From positions 1 through 52,300 of the IMG/VR virus record IMGVR_UViG_3300023174_000229: a DNA stretch of 52,300 bases, one strand, 5' to 3'. The stretch is from a virus. The notes beneath the pieces were generated by a model. The model was not told the DNA's origin and ran no database searches. It saw only the letters and a list, made by a program, of their open reading frames with translations. Below, in pieces: positions 1 through 8,209 of this stretch (its first letter is position 1; each line of letters opens with the position of its first letter). The position numbers and the translations under genes were made by a program.

Positions 1-2
1 TT

Positions 3-149
3 TATACAAAGCCTACATTGCGTAAGAAAATTGTAGCTGATGTAAAAGCTGCTGCCACTATGGGTACTGGTGCTGGTGAATGGTCAGCCCGTAAAAGTCA
101 ACTGGTAGCAAAGAAATATAAAGCCGCTGGGGGCCGTTATCGTGATTGA
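3..149 (+). CDS. Small basic phage protein, 5'-truncated by window edge
   Basis: This open frame enters from the left edge and stops at 147-149; 48 codons are visible. The product is lysine/arginine-rich and ends in a segment with W-S-A-R-K and Q-L-V-A-K followed by a GGRY tail, which I recognise as a recurring C-terminal motif of short proteins in many aquatic phages. No catalytic motif is visible. It overlaps the next gene by 8 nt in another frame, so the two are probably translationally coupled. The true start lies outside the window and the function is unknown. Confidence 0.6.
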   Translation, partial: YTKPTLRKKIVADVKAAATMGTGAGEWSARKSQLVAKKYKAAGGRYRD

Positions 150-600
150 GGACACAAAAACTTGTACAGACTGCGGGAAAACAAAACAGTTATCCGCGTT
201 TCGTAGTCGTGGTGGGCAAATGTCACACTTGTACAAAAGTCACTGCAACACATGTCTGTATAAAAGACATAGAGACTGGACGGAAAACAATCAGCACAGG
301 GTGGCGACGTATCGAGAAAAAGACCCGTGGACTTTAGCCAAGCGTTGTGCTAGACAAGGGATTACACCGGAACAGCTTGTAGATAGATACGAACGACAAG
401 AAGGTTGCTGTGCAATTTGCAAAGATGAAATTGAATTGACGGAAAGCGCAATTGACCACAACCATAAAACAGGCGAATTTCGCGGAGTGCTTTGTAAACA
501 ATGCAATCGCGCTCTTGGAATGTTTAAAGACAGCCCCACTGTTTTGCGTAGTGCGTTAGAATATCTTGACGCTTTTGGGAGTTATGGCGATGGCGCTTAG
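142..600 (+). CDS. HNH endonuclease, recombination endonuclease VII-like
   Basis: A 152-residue protein of the T4 endonuclease VII (gp49) type, a family that cleaves branched DNA such as Holliday junctions and resolves DNA before packaging. Visible features are a first CxxC pair (C8, C11), a second at C35/C38, a third at C90/C93, the core D105-H106-N107-H108, then C118-x-x-C121-N122, followed by an LGMFKD stretch typical of the family. The start is GTG at 142 inside the end of the preceding gene, with a G-rich stretch upstream. It could be a free-standing homing-type HNH nuclease instead; the arrangement around DHNH fits endonuclease VII better. Confidence 0.85.
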   Translation: MIEDTKTCTDCGKTKQLSAFRSRGGQMSHLYKSHCNTCLYKRHRDWTENNQHRVATYREKDPWTLAKRCARQGITPEQLVDRYERQEGCCAICKDEIELTESAIDHNHKTGEFRGVLCKQCNRALGMFKDSPTVLRSALEYLDAFGSYGDGA

Positions 601-829
601 ACCTTCACAGCAATCTCTTAAAGATTGGGGTAAACAACAATGGACAACAAAGTCTGGTAAGAAATCTTCAGAAACTGGTGAGCGGTATTTACCTAAAGCA
701 GCTATTGCTTCTTTAAGTGATAAGGAATATGCTGCTACTACTAAGGCAAAACGTGAAGGTAAGAAAGCAGGTAAACAATTTGTAGCTCAACCAAAAGCTA
801 TTGCTAAGAAAACTAGGAGTTTTAGATAA
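590..829 (+). CDS. Conserved small lysine-rich phage protein
   Basis: A 79-residue basic protein. I chose ATG 590 because a GGGAG Shine-Dalgarno sits 8 nt upstream; in-frame ATG 584 is too close to it and the first possible codon at 566 has no support. The N-terminal half contains S-L-K-D-W, W-T-T-K-S-G-K and E-T-G-E-R-Y-L-P, a pattern I recognise from short proteins common in cyanophage, pelagiphage and freshwater phage genomes. The C-terminus is a run of Lys/Arg. Its role is unknown; a nucleic-acid-binding or virion-packaged protein is plausible. It overlaps the start of the next gene at TAATG. Confidence 0.75.
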   Translation: MALRPSQQSLKDWGKQQWTTKSGKKSSETGERYLPKAAIASLSDKEYAATTKAKREGKKAGKQFVAQPKAIAKKTRSFR

Positions 830-1230
830 TGTTAGTTAAGAAGCCCATGAAAGACGGGACAGGTAAAGACATTGGTACACTTATTGGTATCCTGTTTCTT
901 AGCCGTGAAGTAGCGCATAGAGAACATCTTTCTACTAAAAGCTTTTCTGCTCATATGGCGTTGGGAACTTTCTATGACAACATTGTAGAAAGGGCTGATG
1001 CCATCACTGAAGCTTATCAGGGCAGAAATCAAGTGTTGATTAATATTCCTTTTGTTCCTTATACACATGGAGATGTAGACATCATCTCTTGTCTTAAAGA
1101 ATTTCTAGCAGAAATAGAAGACATTAGATATACGGCTGTTTCTAAAGATGACACTCCTATTCAGAATTTGATTGATGAAGCTGTTGCTACTTTCCTTAGT
1201 ACTATTTACAAGCTTACGTTTCTTAAATAA
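829..1230 (+). CDS. DUF5856-type, ferritin/Dps-like helical protein
   Basis: A 133-residue, mostly helical protein. It contains an A-H-R-E-H-L segment and then H-x-A-L-x-x-F-Y with a downstream D...E-A-Y-Q-G-R, which resembles the small phage family DUF5856 and the spacing of metal ligands in Dps/ferritin-like four-helix proteins. The family name is from memory and the ferritin-like idea is inference. Its start codon overlaps the previous stop (TAATG), suggesting coupling. It sits between a basic small protein and the holin; nothing in the context fixes its function. Confidence 0.6.
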   Translation: MLVKKPMKDGTGKDIGTLIGILFLSREVAHREHLSTKSFSAHMALGTFYDNIVERADAITEAYQGRNQVLINIPFVPYTHGDVDIISCLKEFLAEIEDIRYTAVSKDDTPIQNLIDEAVATFLSTIYKLTFLK

Positions 1231-1241
1231 AGGATTTTATT

Positions 1242-1730
1242 ATGTTAGAAATGCTTAGCGGTGGTTTGTTAGGTAGTCTTTTTGGTGGACTATTTCGTCT
1301 AGCTCCAGAAGTGCTAAAACACTTTGATAAGAAGAACGAAAGGGGTCATGAGCTTTCTATGTTTACTCTTCAAACTGATTTGGAGAAGATGCGTGGTGAG
1401 TTTAAAATGGAAGAGAAGTATGTTGATTATTCTTCTAATCAGCTAGACGCAATTAAAGAAGCCTTTAAAGAACAATCAACCACTGCTAAAGAAGCTGGTT
1501 GGTTTGTTTCTGCTGTGTCTGCTCTAGTCAGACCCGGAATTACATGGGCTTTGTTTTTTATGTACGCTGCTGTAAAAGCGGCTGCTATTTACATGGCCTT
1601 TAAAGTGAACGCTGATTGGGCAGCAGTAATGACTAGCTCTTGGGGTACTGATGATTTTGCTATGTTAAATATGTGTCTTACTTTCTGGTTTGTTGGACGA
1701 TCTATTGAGAAGTATAAAGACAGCAAATGA
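1242..1730 (+). CDS. Holin-like protein (3TM, GTA-holin type)
   Basis: A 162-residue protein with a glycine-rich hydrophobic N-terminus (residues 4-20), a charged middle region, and two hydrophobic spans near 92-118 and 138-155. This resembles the GTA/phage holins with three membrane segments. Such proteins permeabilise the inner membrane at the end of infection so that the endolysin reaches the cell wall. An AAAGGA site lies just upstream of ATG 1242. The gene overlaps the endolysin start by 4 nt (ATGA), a typical holin-lysin arrangement. Confidence 0.75.
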   Translation: MLEMLSGGLLGSLFGGLFRLAPEVLKHFDKKNERGHELSMFTLQTDLEKMRGEFKMEEKYVDYSSNQLDAIKEAFKEQSTTAKEAGWFVSAVSALVRPGITWALFFMYAAVKAAAIYMAFKVNADWAAVMTSSWGTDDFAMLNMCLTFWFVGRSIEKYKDSK

Positions 1731-2197
1731 CAACAGAAGCGATCACCATTGCGGCTAATGTTTTAGTAAAGCCTTTTGAAGGCTATGCTAAACGTCTGCC
1801 CAACGGTGATTGCAAAGCTTATCCAGATCCCGGCACTAAAGGTCATCCTTATACTATTGGATGGGGCTGTACCGGATCTGATATAACGCCTGAGACGGTC
1901 TGGACCGAAAAGAAAGCACAAGAAGAGTTGGATAAACACTTGCTTTATTTTGCAAGTCAGGTAGCTAAGCTTTCTCCTTCTTTGTTAAAGACAGCGCCAA
2001 GAAGATATGCAGCAATTATTAGTTTTGCTTATAATTGCGGAGTTGGTAATTATAGAGTTTCTACATTAAAAAAACGGGTTGATAGCGGCGACTGGGAAGG
2101 CGCACAAGAAGAAATAATGAAATGGAATAAAGCTGCTGGTAGGGTGTTAGCAGGGCTAACTAAGAGAAGACAAGCTGAAGCTTCTCTGCTTTCTTGA
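1727..2197 (+). CDS. Endolysin, GH24 (T4-type) lysozyme
   Basis: A 156-residue muramidase that would hydrolyse the glycan strands of peptidoglycan. The GH24 catalytic arrangement is visible: E18 in the KPFEGY segment, D34 in AYPDPG and T43 in YTIGWG. The C-terminal half has the family's N-C-G-V-G-N and W-N-K-A-A-G-R-V-L-x-G-L-x-x-R-R motifs. No signal peptide or SAR anchor is seen at the N-terminus, so export should depend on the holin encoded just upstream. The start overlaps the holin stop (ATGA). Length is normal for the family. Confidence 0.93.
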   Translation: MTTEAITIAANVLVKPFEGYAKRLPNGDCKAYPDPGTKGHPYTIGWGCTGSDITPETVWTEKKAQEELDKHLLYFASQVAKLSPSLLKTAPRRYAAIISFAYNCGVGNYRVSTLKKRVDSGDWEGAQEEIMKWNKAAGRVLAGLTKRRQAEASLLS

Positions 2198-2412
2198 TGG
2201 AAACTAACATGAGTGAAATTGATCCTTTTTCTTATGGACAATTAACAGCCAAAGTAGAAAGCCTTGAAAAGAAAGTGGATAAGCTTGAGGAAGGTGTTTC
2301 TCAGCTATTAGAGCTTGCCAACAAAAGCAAAGGTGGCTTTTGGGTAGGAATGGTTATTGCTTCTTTTTTGGGCGGCGTAATTACATTTATTATTGACAAG
2401 GTATTTAAATAA
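2197..2412 (+). CDS. Small coiled-coil protein with C-terminal membrane anchor
   Basis: About 71 residues: a polar N-terminus, a heptad-like coiled coil (V-E-S-L-E-K-K-V-D-K-L-E-E-G-V) and a C-terminal transmembrane segment (W-V-G-M-V-I-A-S-F-L-G-G-V) followed by D-K-V-F-K. Its position straight after the endolysin, with the stop/start overlap TGATG, makes it part of the lysis cassette. The layout resembles XhlA/hemolysin-like small holins or antiholins; it is not an obvious spanin because no signal peptide or lipobox is present. ATG 2212 is an alternative start giving a protein 5 residues shorter. Confidence 0.65.
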   Translation: METNMSEIDPFSYGQLTAKVESLEKKVDKLEEGVSQLLELANKSKGGFWVGMVIASFLGGVITFIIDKVFK

Positions 2413-2424
2413 GGCTTTACGTTA

Positions 2425-5400
2425 ATGGAACAAAACTTTACCGAAACTCAAAAAGAAATTGTAGCGCGTAAATTGGGATATGAAGGCCCAATGAATATGT
2501 TTGACAAGTTTCTTGAGTCGGATGCTGGTGCTGCACAAAAATATGGGAAAGTTGTTTCTGCTATTGGGCCAAAGATGCGTAAAGGCGGGGTGGTAAAGAA
2601 GTTTGTTGCTGGCGGTGCTGTTGTTAAAGATGAGTATGCCGAAACTATTGCATCGTTTGAGCGATTAGGTTTAGACCGGCAAGGAGCAATTGACGCCACA
2701 AATAGCAGTTATAGTAGACCTATATCAGAAGGTGGAAAACTACCCGACGAAGATATTGCAGGGTTTGAGCGATTAGGTTTTGACCGGCAAGGAGCAATTG
2801 ACGCTGTTAATAAACTTTATACTAAAACTAGATCAGAAGGTGGGTATCGACCAGACCAAACAACCACTGGCGGTACGACAGGGACAACCACTGGCGGTAC
2901 TGGGGCATTAATGTCAAGGCAAACACAAACACTAGCAACAGGTTCTGCCGGGACTATTAGTCCCGGTGTTGTAAATGCAGTTGATCCAAATACTGGCGCT
3001 CCTATTATGGGAGGACCAACTCTTATTAATGCTGCTCAAACTGATACAAAAGACATAGGAGCAACTGTACAAAAAGCTTCTGCTGCTATTACCACTGCTA
3101 ACATACCCACAGTAGCTGCTGCCACCACTGCTGCTGCTCCTGCTGCTATTACTAGTGACACTGTTTTGGCATCAGCCTCTTTAGGTGCTTTGCAATCAGC
3201 ACAGAATAAATTTGCTGCACAAACAGCCCAACTTTCTTCTAATGCTCAAGTAACAGCAGCACAGGGAACACTTTCTTCAGCCGCCATTGCTGCTTTAGTT
3301 TCAGCACCACCAGCGGCAGTGGTAGCAACGCAAGCTGCAAGGTCACTTGGCACTGCTGAAATAGCTGCTGCCGCCACTAGAAAAGATATTGATCAGCTTC
3401 GTTATGCAACAGCACAAGAGGGCGCTCTTACTTCAGCAGACATTGCTAAAGCTGCTCAATTTACTGGAGAGATTCCAGCAGCTACAGCAGCATCACAATA
3501 TTCATTAAATTCCGTTCAAATTGCTGCTCTTACGTCTTCTGCTTATAATGCACAAAAAGCTGCTTCGATGCTTGAATTAGAAAAAAATAAGTTAGCAGCA
3601 GCAGCACAAACAACACAAAAAACTTCTCTTGCTTCTGCTGAGACAAGAGCTATTACAACTGGTGAAATTATAAGCATTGAACAGCAAAATCTTAAAATTG
3701 CTGTTGATGAAGATGTTATTAAAGCAGCATCAAAAATGGTAGAGCTTGATAAAGCTGCAACGGCTGCTGCACAGTCAGGAAGTTTTAGCCAAGTTTTAGC
3801 CACTGCACAAACAGGCCAAATTGATGCTGTTAGCACTGTGCAAGGACAGCTTGCTAACCTCATGGTACAATTTAATAATGGCACTCCTGCATGGGCTGCT
3901 GGAGCCATTAGAGCAGCTAATGCTGCTATGTCTAAAAGGGGTCTTGGCAATAGTTCTATGGCTGGGGCTGCTATTATTCAAGCAGCTATGGAAAGTGCTA
4001 TACCAATTGCAGCTAAAGATGCTGAGATATACGCAACAATGGGTTTAGCCAATCTAAACAATCAACAACAAGTTGCTTTGGCTAACGCTGCTGCTGGTCA
4101 AAACATTGAATTAGCAAATCTAAGCAATAAACAACAAGTAGCTTTGCAAAATAGTGCCAATGCTTTTGCATTACAAAGCGCCAATCTTTCTAATGCTCAA
4201 GCTGTTGTTCTTGCTAACGCACAACTTAAAGCAAGCTTTCAAAATAAAAACTTAGACGTTGCTTCACAAATTGCTATTACTAACGCAGCTAAATATGCAG
4301 AAGTTAACAATCTTAATTTAACTAATAAACAACAAGCTGCGTTGCAAAAGTCTGCTGAATCCATGCAAATTGATTTAGCAAATCTTTCTAATAGTCAACA
4401 AACAGCCATTGCTAATTTACAAGTTAGAGCAGCTATTTCTGGTCAAGAGCTTACTAATGAACAGCAAATAGCTATGCTTAAAAGCACACAAACTTTTGAA
4501 GGTGCAAAGTTTGATGTCACTAATAAACAAGCAGCTTTCATGCAAGACGCTCAAGCTGATGCAGCTTTAAAAGGCAAGGTGTTAGATAATCAGCAACAGA
4601 CAGCTTTGTTTAATGCTTCTTCAAAACTTGAAGAAAGAAAAATCAATCTTACTAACGAACAACAAACTAGGTTGTTTAATAGTGCAAATAGTTTGCAAAT
4701 AAACATGGCAAACTTGTCTAATAAACAAGCGACAGCGTTGGCTAATGCTCAGATTGATGCTGCTATTTCGGGACAAGAACTTAGTAATAAACAACAAGTA
4801 AATATTACTAATGCTGCTAAAGTTTCTGAAATTGCTAATTTAAATTTTACAAAAGAGCAAGAAAGGGCTATTGCTAATGCTGGCTTTATCCAGCAAATGA
4901 ATTTGGCTGACTTGTCTAATAAACAAGCTGTTGTTCTTGCTAATGCTGCTGCTGCCGCAACAATGGATATGAAAAACTTAGACAATAAGCAGCAAGCTGC
5001 TGTTCTTAATGCCCAAGCGTTTCTTGCAATGGACATGAAAAACTTGGACAATAAGCAGCAGATGGAAGCTCTTAAAATGCAAGAGATTTCTCAAGCCATT
5101 CTTAGCGATACTGCTGCTCAGAATGCAGCAGCAATTACTAACGCTACTAATAAACTAGAAGCAGATAAGGTGAATGCTCAGATTACAGCAGCTACTAATC
5201 AGTTTAATGCTGCTGAACAAACTAAAGTGTCTATTGCTAATCAAGCTGTATCCGCTGATGTTAATAAATTTAATGCTCAACAAGCTAACGCAAGAGAAGA
5301 ATTTAATGCTAATATGTCTACGCAAGTAGAAATTGCTAATAGCAAAATATTAGCTGAAGTTTCTACAGCTAATACAGCGGCTACTAATGCAGCTAATGCT

Positions 5401-5697
5401 GTTAATGCTAAAAATGCTACAGACCTTACCTCTGCTGAATATGCTCAACAAAGTCAGACATATAGAGATAAGCTAACACTGGCATGGAAGAGCGGGGAAA
5501 CTGAATTAGATAGGACAACAGAACTTATTAAAACTACAATAACCGCCAATGCTGGTATTGCAGCAGCCACTATTAAAGCAGATGCAGAGGCTTCTGCTGC
5601 TATTGGGCAAGGGGCTATTGATTTGTTAAAAGACGCAACTGCTATTACTACCAACATTGATAAGTTTTCAACTTGGCTAGGAAGTAAAGCATCATGA
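2425..5697 (+). CDS. Giant Ala/Gln/Asn-rich repeat protein, probable virion/ejection protein
   Basis: A 1090-residue protein rich in Ala, Gln, Asn and Thr. Residues 50-67 hold KGGVVKKF and AGGAVVK motifs; residues about 76-130 carry two copies of a 36-residue FERLG...DRQGAIDA unit. A helical region follows, then sixteen gap-free 22-residue repeats (residues 542-893) of the form xNLxNxQQxAxxNA, and then a further helical coil. No enzyme motif is visible. Proteins with the same NL-S-N-K-Q-Q repeats occur in other aquatic phages and are usually called structural. The length, repeats and position before two more huge virion-type genes suggest an internal or ejected virion protein, or a tail component; the assignment is inference. 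Confidence 0.7.
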   Translation: MEQNFTETQKEIVARKLGYEGPMNMFDKFLESDAGAAQKYGKVVSAIGPKMRKGGVVKKFVAGGAVVKDEYAETIASFERLGLDRQGAIDATNSSYSRPISEGGKLPDEDIAGFERLGFDRQGAIDAVNKLYTKTRSEGGYRPDQTTTGGTTGTTTGGTGALMSRQTQTLATGSAGTISPGVVNAVDPNTGAPIMGGPTLINAAQTDTKDIGATVQKASAAITTANIPTVAAATTAAAPAAITSDTVLASASLGALQSAQNKFAAQTAQLSSNAQVTAAQGTLSSAAIAALVSAPPAAVVATQAARSLGTAEIAAAATRKDIDQLRYATAQEGALTSADIAKAAQFTGEIPAATAASQYSLNSVQIAALTSSAYNAQKAASMLELEKNKLAAAAQTTQKTSLASAETRAITTGEIISIEQQNLKIAVDEDVIKAASKMVELDKAATAAAQSGSFSQVLATAQTGQIDAVSTVQGQLANLMVQFNNGTPAWAAGAIRAANAAMSKRGLGNSSMAGAAIIQAAMESAIPIAAKDAEIYATMGLANLNNQQQVALANAAAGQNIELANLSNKQQVALQNSANAFALQSANLSNAQAVVLANAQLKASFQNKNLDVASQIAITNAAKYAEVNNLNLTNKQQAALQKSAESMQIDLANLSNSQQTAIANLQVRAAISGQELTNEQQIAMLKSTQTFEGAKFDVTNKQAAFMQDAQADAALKGKVLDNQQQTALFNASSKLEERKINLTNEQQTRLFNSANSLQINMANLSNKQATALANAQIDAAISGQELSNKQQVNITNAAKVSEIANLNFTKEQERAIANAGFIQQMNLADLSNKQAVVLANAAAAATMDMKNLDNKQQAAVLNAQAFLAMDMKNLDNKQQMEALKMQEISQAILSDTAAQNAAAITNATNKLEADKVNAQITAATNQFNAAEQTKVSIANQAVSADVNKFNAQQANAREEFNANMSTQVEIANSKILAEVSTANTAATNAANAVNAKNATDLTSAEYAQQSQTYRDKLTLAWKSGETELDRTTELIKTTITANAGIAAATIKADAEASAAIGQGAIDLLKDATAITTNIDKFSTWLGSKAS
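2656..2806 (+). repeat. Tandem 108-bp-spaced duplication inside the giant repeat gene
   Basis: Two near-identical segments of about 43 bp begin at 2656 and 2764 (TTTGAGCGATTAGGTTT then GACCGGCAAGGAGCAATTGA). They encode FERLGxDRQGAIDA twice, 36 residues apart. The high identity in DNA, including silent positions, points to a recent duplication. Confidence 0.85.
4048..5103 (+). repeat. Sixteen 66-bp units encoding 22-residue repeats
   Basis: The frame encodes sixteen consecutive units of exactly 22 residues with no insertion, residues 542-893 of the gene that starts at 2425. The consensus is x-N-L-x-N-K-Q-Q-x-A-L-x-N-A-x-x-x-x-x-x-x-L. Twenty-two residues equal two hendecads, which suggests a long continuous amphipathic helix. 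The DNA of the units has diverged, so this is an old protein repeat rather than a fresh DNA duplication. Confidence 0.9.
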
Positions 5698-5894
5698 AAA
5701 TTATTAAAACATATTTTACTAAAATTGATGACATCATCAATAAAAAACAATCTAGTAAAACTACACCAAAATCTAATGCCTTTCTTTCTCCTCTTCAGAA
5801 AGAAGAAAAGACTACTAATAAAGATTTAAAATTAATTGCTGAAATTGTGGAAGGTATTAGAGAAGCTAGAGCGGAGATGAAAAATGGAAGATGA
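5694..5894 (+). CDS. Small charged protein of unknown function
   Basis: A 66-residue, lysine-rich protein with a predicted helix at its C-terminus (K-L-I-A-E-I-V-E-G-I-R-E-A-R). I do not recognise the family. The start overlaps the preceding stop (ATGA) and the end overlaps the next gene by 11 nt, so it belongs to the same tightly packed structural operon. It may be a virion-assembly partner of the flanking genes, but nothing in the sequence proves that. Confidence 0.6.
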   Translation: MKIIKTYFTKIDDIINKKQSSKTTPKSNAFLSPLQKEEKTTNKDLKLIAEIVEGIREARAEMKNGR

Positions 5895-6381
5895 TATTGA
5901 AGAAAAATCAAAAGGCTTTGCTACTGACTTTAGAGGAACTGTTCCGGGTATTTCTTGGACAGTGGCTCCAAAGACTTACGCATGGCAGCGTCCTCCTAAA
6001 TATGTACAAACAGCAGATATAGCTAAAGTTTATATTGACGCTTTTTCTGACAAAGAAGTTGCTGATGCTATGGTAGACACCATTAAAAAGGGTGTACCAC
6101 TAGCCTCAATTGCCGAAATGTTAATGCTTAGTGGTGTTGGTAAAGGTACACACACTATTGATTCTGGTATTCTTGTTACTCCTATTATTATTGAATTATT
6201 AAAAACACTTGCTATTATTAATGATATAGAATTTCATATGTTTATGGAAGATAAAGTTAAGAAACAAACACCAGTGTCTTCTGATGTTATTGATGAAGCG
6301 ATTAAAAGAGCATTTTCTAGCTTTGAAGAAGAAAAAACAGCAACTCCTAAGTCTACAGGTCTTATGAGTAAAGGAGAATAA
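5884..6381 (+). CDS. Conserved phage virion-associated protein ('PG-S/W ... W-RPPKY' family)
   Basis: A 165-residue protein. Its N-terminus has P-G-I-S-W-T followed by a short linker and W-Q-R-P-P-K-Y; the middle has a conserved G-K-G-T-H-T-I-D-S-G-I-L-V-x-P-I-I-I-E segment. I recognise this arrangement from a family found in many marine and freshwater phages next to virion genes (typically PGxSLT...PPKF...GxHxxDxxILV). Its exact role is not established. A GGAG site 6 nt before ATG 5884 lies inside the previous gene. Conservation of the family supports a real structural or assembly function. Confidence 0.7.
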   Translation: MEDDIEEKSKGFATDFRGTVPGISWTVAPKTYAWQRPPKYVQTADIAKVYIDAFSDKEVADAMVDTIKKGVPLASIAEMLMLSGVGKGTHTIDSGILVTPIIIELLKTLAIINDIEFHMFMEDKVKKQTPVSSDVIDEAIKRAFSSFEEEKTATPKSTGLMSKGE

Positions 6382-6382
6382 A

Positions 6383-8209
6383 ATGGGTTTTAGGCTATCG
6401 TCCTTTATGGGTGGAGTTGCTGCGGGTTACTCTAAGCAAGTTGAAGAAGAGGAAAAGAACGGAAAACAATTTGGATTGTTAGCCGGTAAAAACCTATTGG
6501 AAATGCACCAGAAAGCTAAAGAAGATAATGAAACAGAGATTGAAAAGAGAGTGGATATTATTAAAAGTCTTCGTTCTTTTAATCCGTCATTCACTGAAAA
6601 AGAACTGAGAGATTTGGCTGCTAATAATGGTGTTGTTGATCTAATCAATAAACAAAAAGGATCAGTTAATTTTGATCCTTCTTCTATTGACTGGAAGTCT
6701 CTAATTAAGAAATCTGCTGGTGCTATTGCTGAAACAGACAAAGACACTAGGACTGCTGAAGAAAGAGTTAAACAAGAATATATGCAAGCGTTTTCTGCTG
6801 GTCAAGCCGGTGGTGAAGCTATTCCTGCTCCTGCTAATATTGGCAGCAGGGGACAAAGAGCAATGGAAAAAAGCATTGGTGAACTAGCCACTGTATATGG
6901 TATTACCAAAGAAGAACTTATGGCTTCTCGTAAGTATAAGAAAGCTCAACTTGCTGAAGGCGGTATTGAAGTGGATTTTGGTGTTCTTAGTCCACAAGAC
7001 ATTGATAAAGATATCAATAAAGAACAAGTTACTCTTAATAAAGCTATGCAAAGCGGTGATCTTGCAAAGATTGACGCTTCAAAAAATAGACTTTTTAATT
7101 TAATGGACATTAAAAATTCTGGCGATTCTAAGAATTTGTTAGATAATGCTTCTGCTCGTAAAGCTTATGCAAAAGCAAGAATGGTAGAAAATCCTTCTGA
7201 CGAAACTACACAACGGTATTCTGATGCTGTTAAGAAATACGACATTGCTTTTGAAGCTTCTGTGAATTCTGTTGTCGGTAAAACAACAACTTATGAAGAA
7301 GGTAATAATGCCCTTATCAATGCAATTGTAAAACTTAAACAAAAAGAGGGAAAGAAAACTGATGCGGAGCTTACTCAGATAGATGTTTTAGAAAGAGAGC
7401 TAAGACTACGACAAGAACTACATAAAGGACCAGCAACAGAAGAAACAGGATCTGTTAAAGCTGGTACGCTTATAACTGTAGCTAAAGGTGCTTATGATAA
7501 AAGTCTTGCCAACTATCTAGGAAAAGAAAATTATACAGTAGATCCTGCTAGTGGTAGTATTATCCCATCTGGAGATGCAAAAACATCAGCAAAGGGTATT
7601 ATTCATGCAATGGAGAACGTAATTTCTCAATATACATCAAGAAGTGGTGAGAATAAAGGAAAAGCTTTAAGTGAGGGGCATGCTTTAGGTATGCGAGCTG
7701 TTGGTATTTATGTTGATGAAAATGGTGTTCCTAGTATTCCAGCTTACTTAGGTGAAAGAGTAGCAGGAACTCCTGTTGGTACTTCTCCTACTGGATCGCC
7801 ATTAGCAGTAAAACCAGCACCTTCTTCAAATCTAAGAGTTTCTCCAGCAGAACAAAAAGCTAGAGATGTTGATCGAGTTAAAATTATTAAAGATGAATTA
7901 GAAAAGAGTCAAAGACAATTAGCAGAAACTAACAATCCAGATATTAAAGAACGTCTAAATAAGGATATTAATGGCTTAATAAATGAGCTAGGAAGGATGG
8001 GGGAAAAAGTTACACCCACTGCACAACCAGCCGCTGCCCCCGCTGCTCCTGCCTCCCCTGCTGTTCCCCCTGCAAGTGGAACGAAAATGACGCAACAAGA
8101 TGAGTTGGCTAAGAAATTTGTTTTAGATAATGCAAATAGCAAAGACCCCGACGTAGCAGCTATTAGAAACAAACTAAGAAGTAAATATGGCAACAACGCT
8201 GGCGTTTGA
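6383..8209 (+). CDS. Large helical protein, probable internal virion/ejection protein
   Basis: A 608-residue protein with a good Shine-Dalgarno (AGGAG before ATG 6383). The N-terminus begins G-F-R-L-S-S-F-M-G-G-V-A-A-G-Y and is followed by long charged helical stretches (residues 18-120 and 220-350). The C-terminus has a Pro/Ala-rich linker near residues 545-565 and a basic tail. No enzyme motif is visible. Its place between two other very large virion-type proteins, as in the ejection-protein clusters of podoviruses, suggests that it is delivered with the DNA. It overlaps the next gene by 23 nt. Confidence 0.6.
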   Translation: MGFRLSSFMGGVAAGYSKQVEEEEKNGKQFGLLAGKNLLEMHQKAKEDNETEIEKRVDIIKSLRSFNPSFTEKELRDLAANNGVVDLINKQKGSVNFDPSSIDWKSLIKKSAGAIAETDKDTRTAEERVKQEYMQAFSAGQAGGEAIPAPANIGSRGQRAMEKSIGELATVYGITKEELMASRKYKKAQLAEGGIEVDFGVLSPQDIDKDINKEQVTLNKAMQSGDLAKIDASKNRLFNLMDIKNSGDSKNLLDNASARKAYAKARMVENPSDETTQRYSDAVKKYDIAFEASVNSVVGKTTTYEEGNNALINAIVKLKQKEGKKTDAELTQIDVLERELRLRQELHKGPATEETGSVKAGTLITVAKGAYDKSLANYLGKENYTVDPASGSIIPSGDAKTSAKGIIHAMENVISQYTSRSGENKGKALSEGHALGMRAVGIYVDENGVPSIPAYLGERVAGTPVGTSPTGSPLAVKPAPSSNLRVSPAEQKARDVDRVKIIKDELEKSQRQLAETNNPDIKERLNKDINGLINELGRMGEKVTPTAQPAAAPAAPASPAVPPASGTKMTQQDELAKKFVLDNANSKDPDVAAIRNKLRSKYGNNAGV

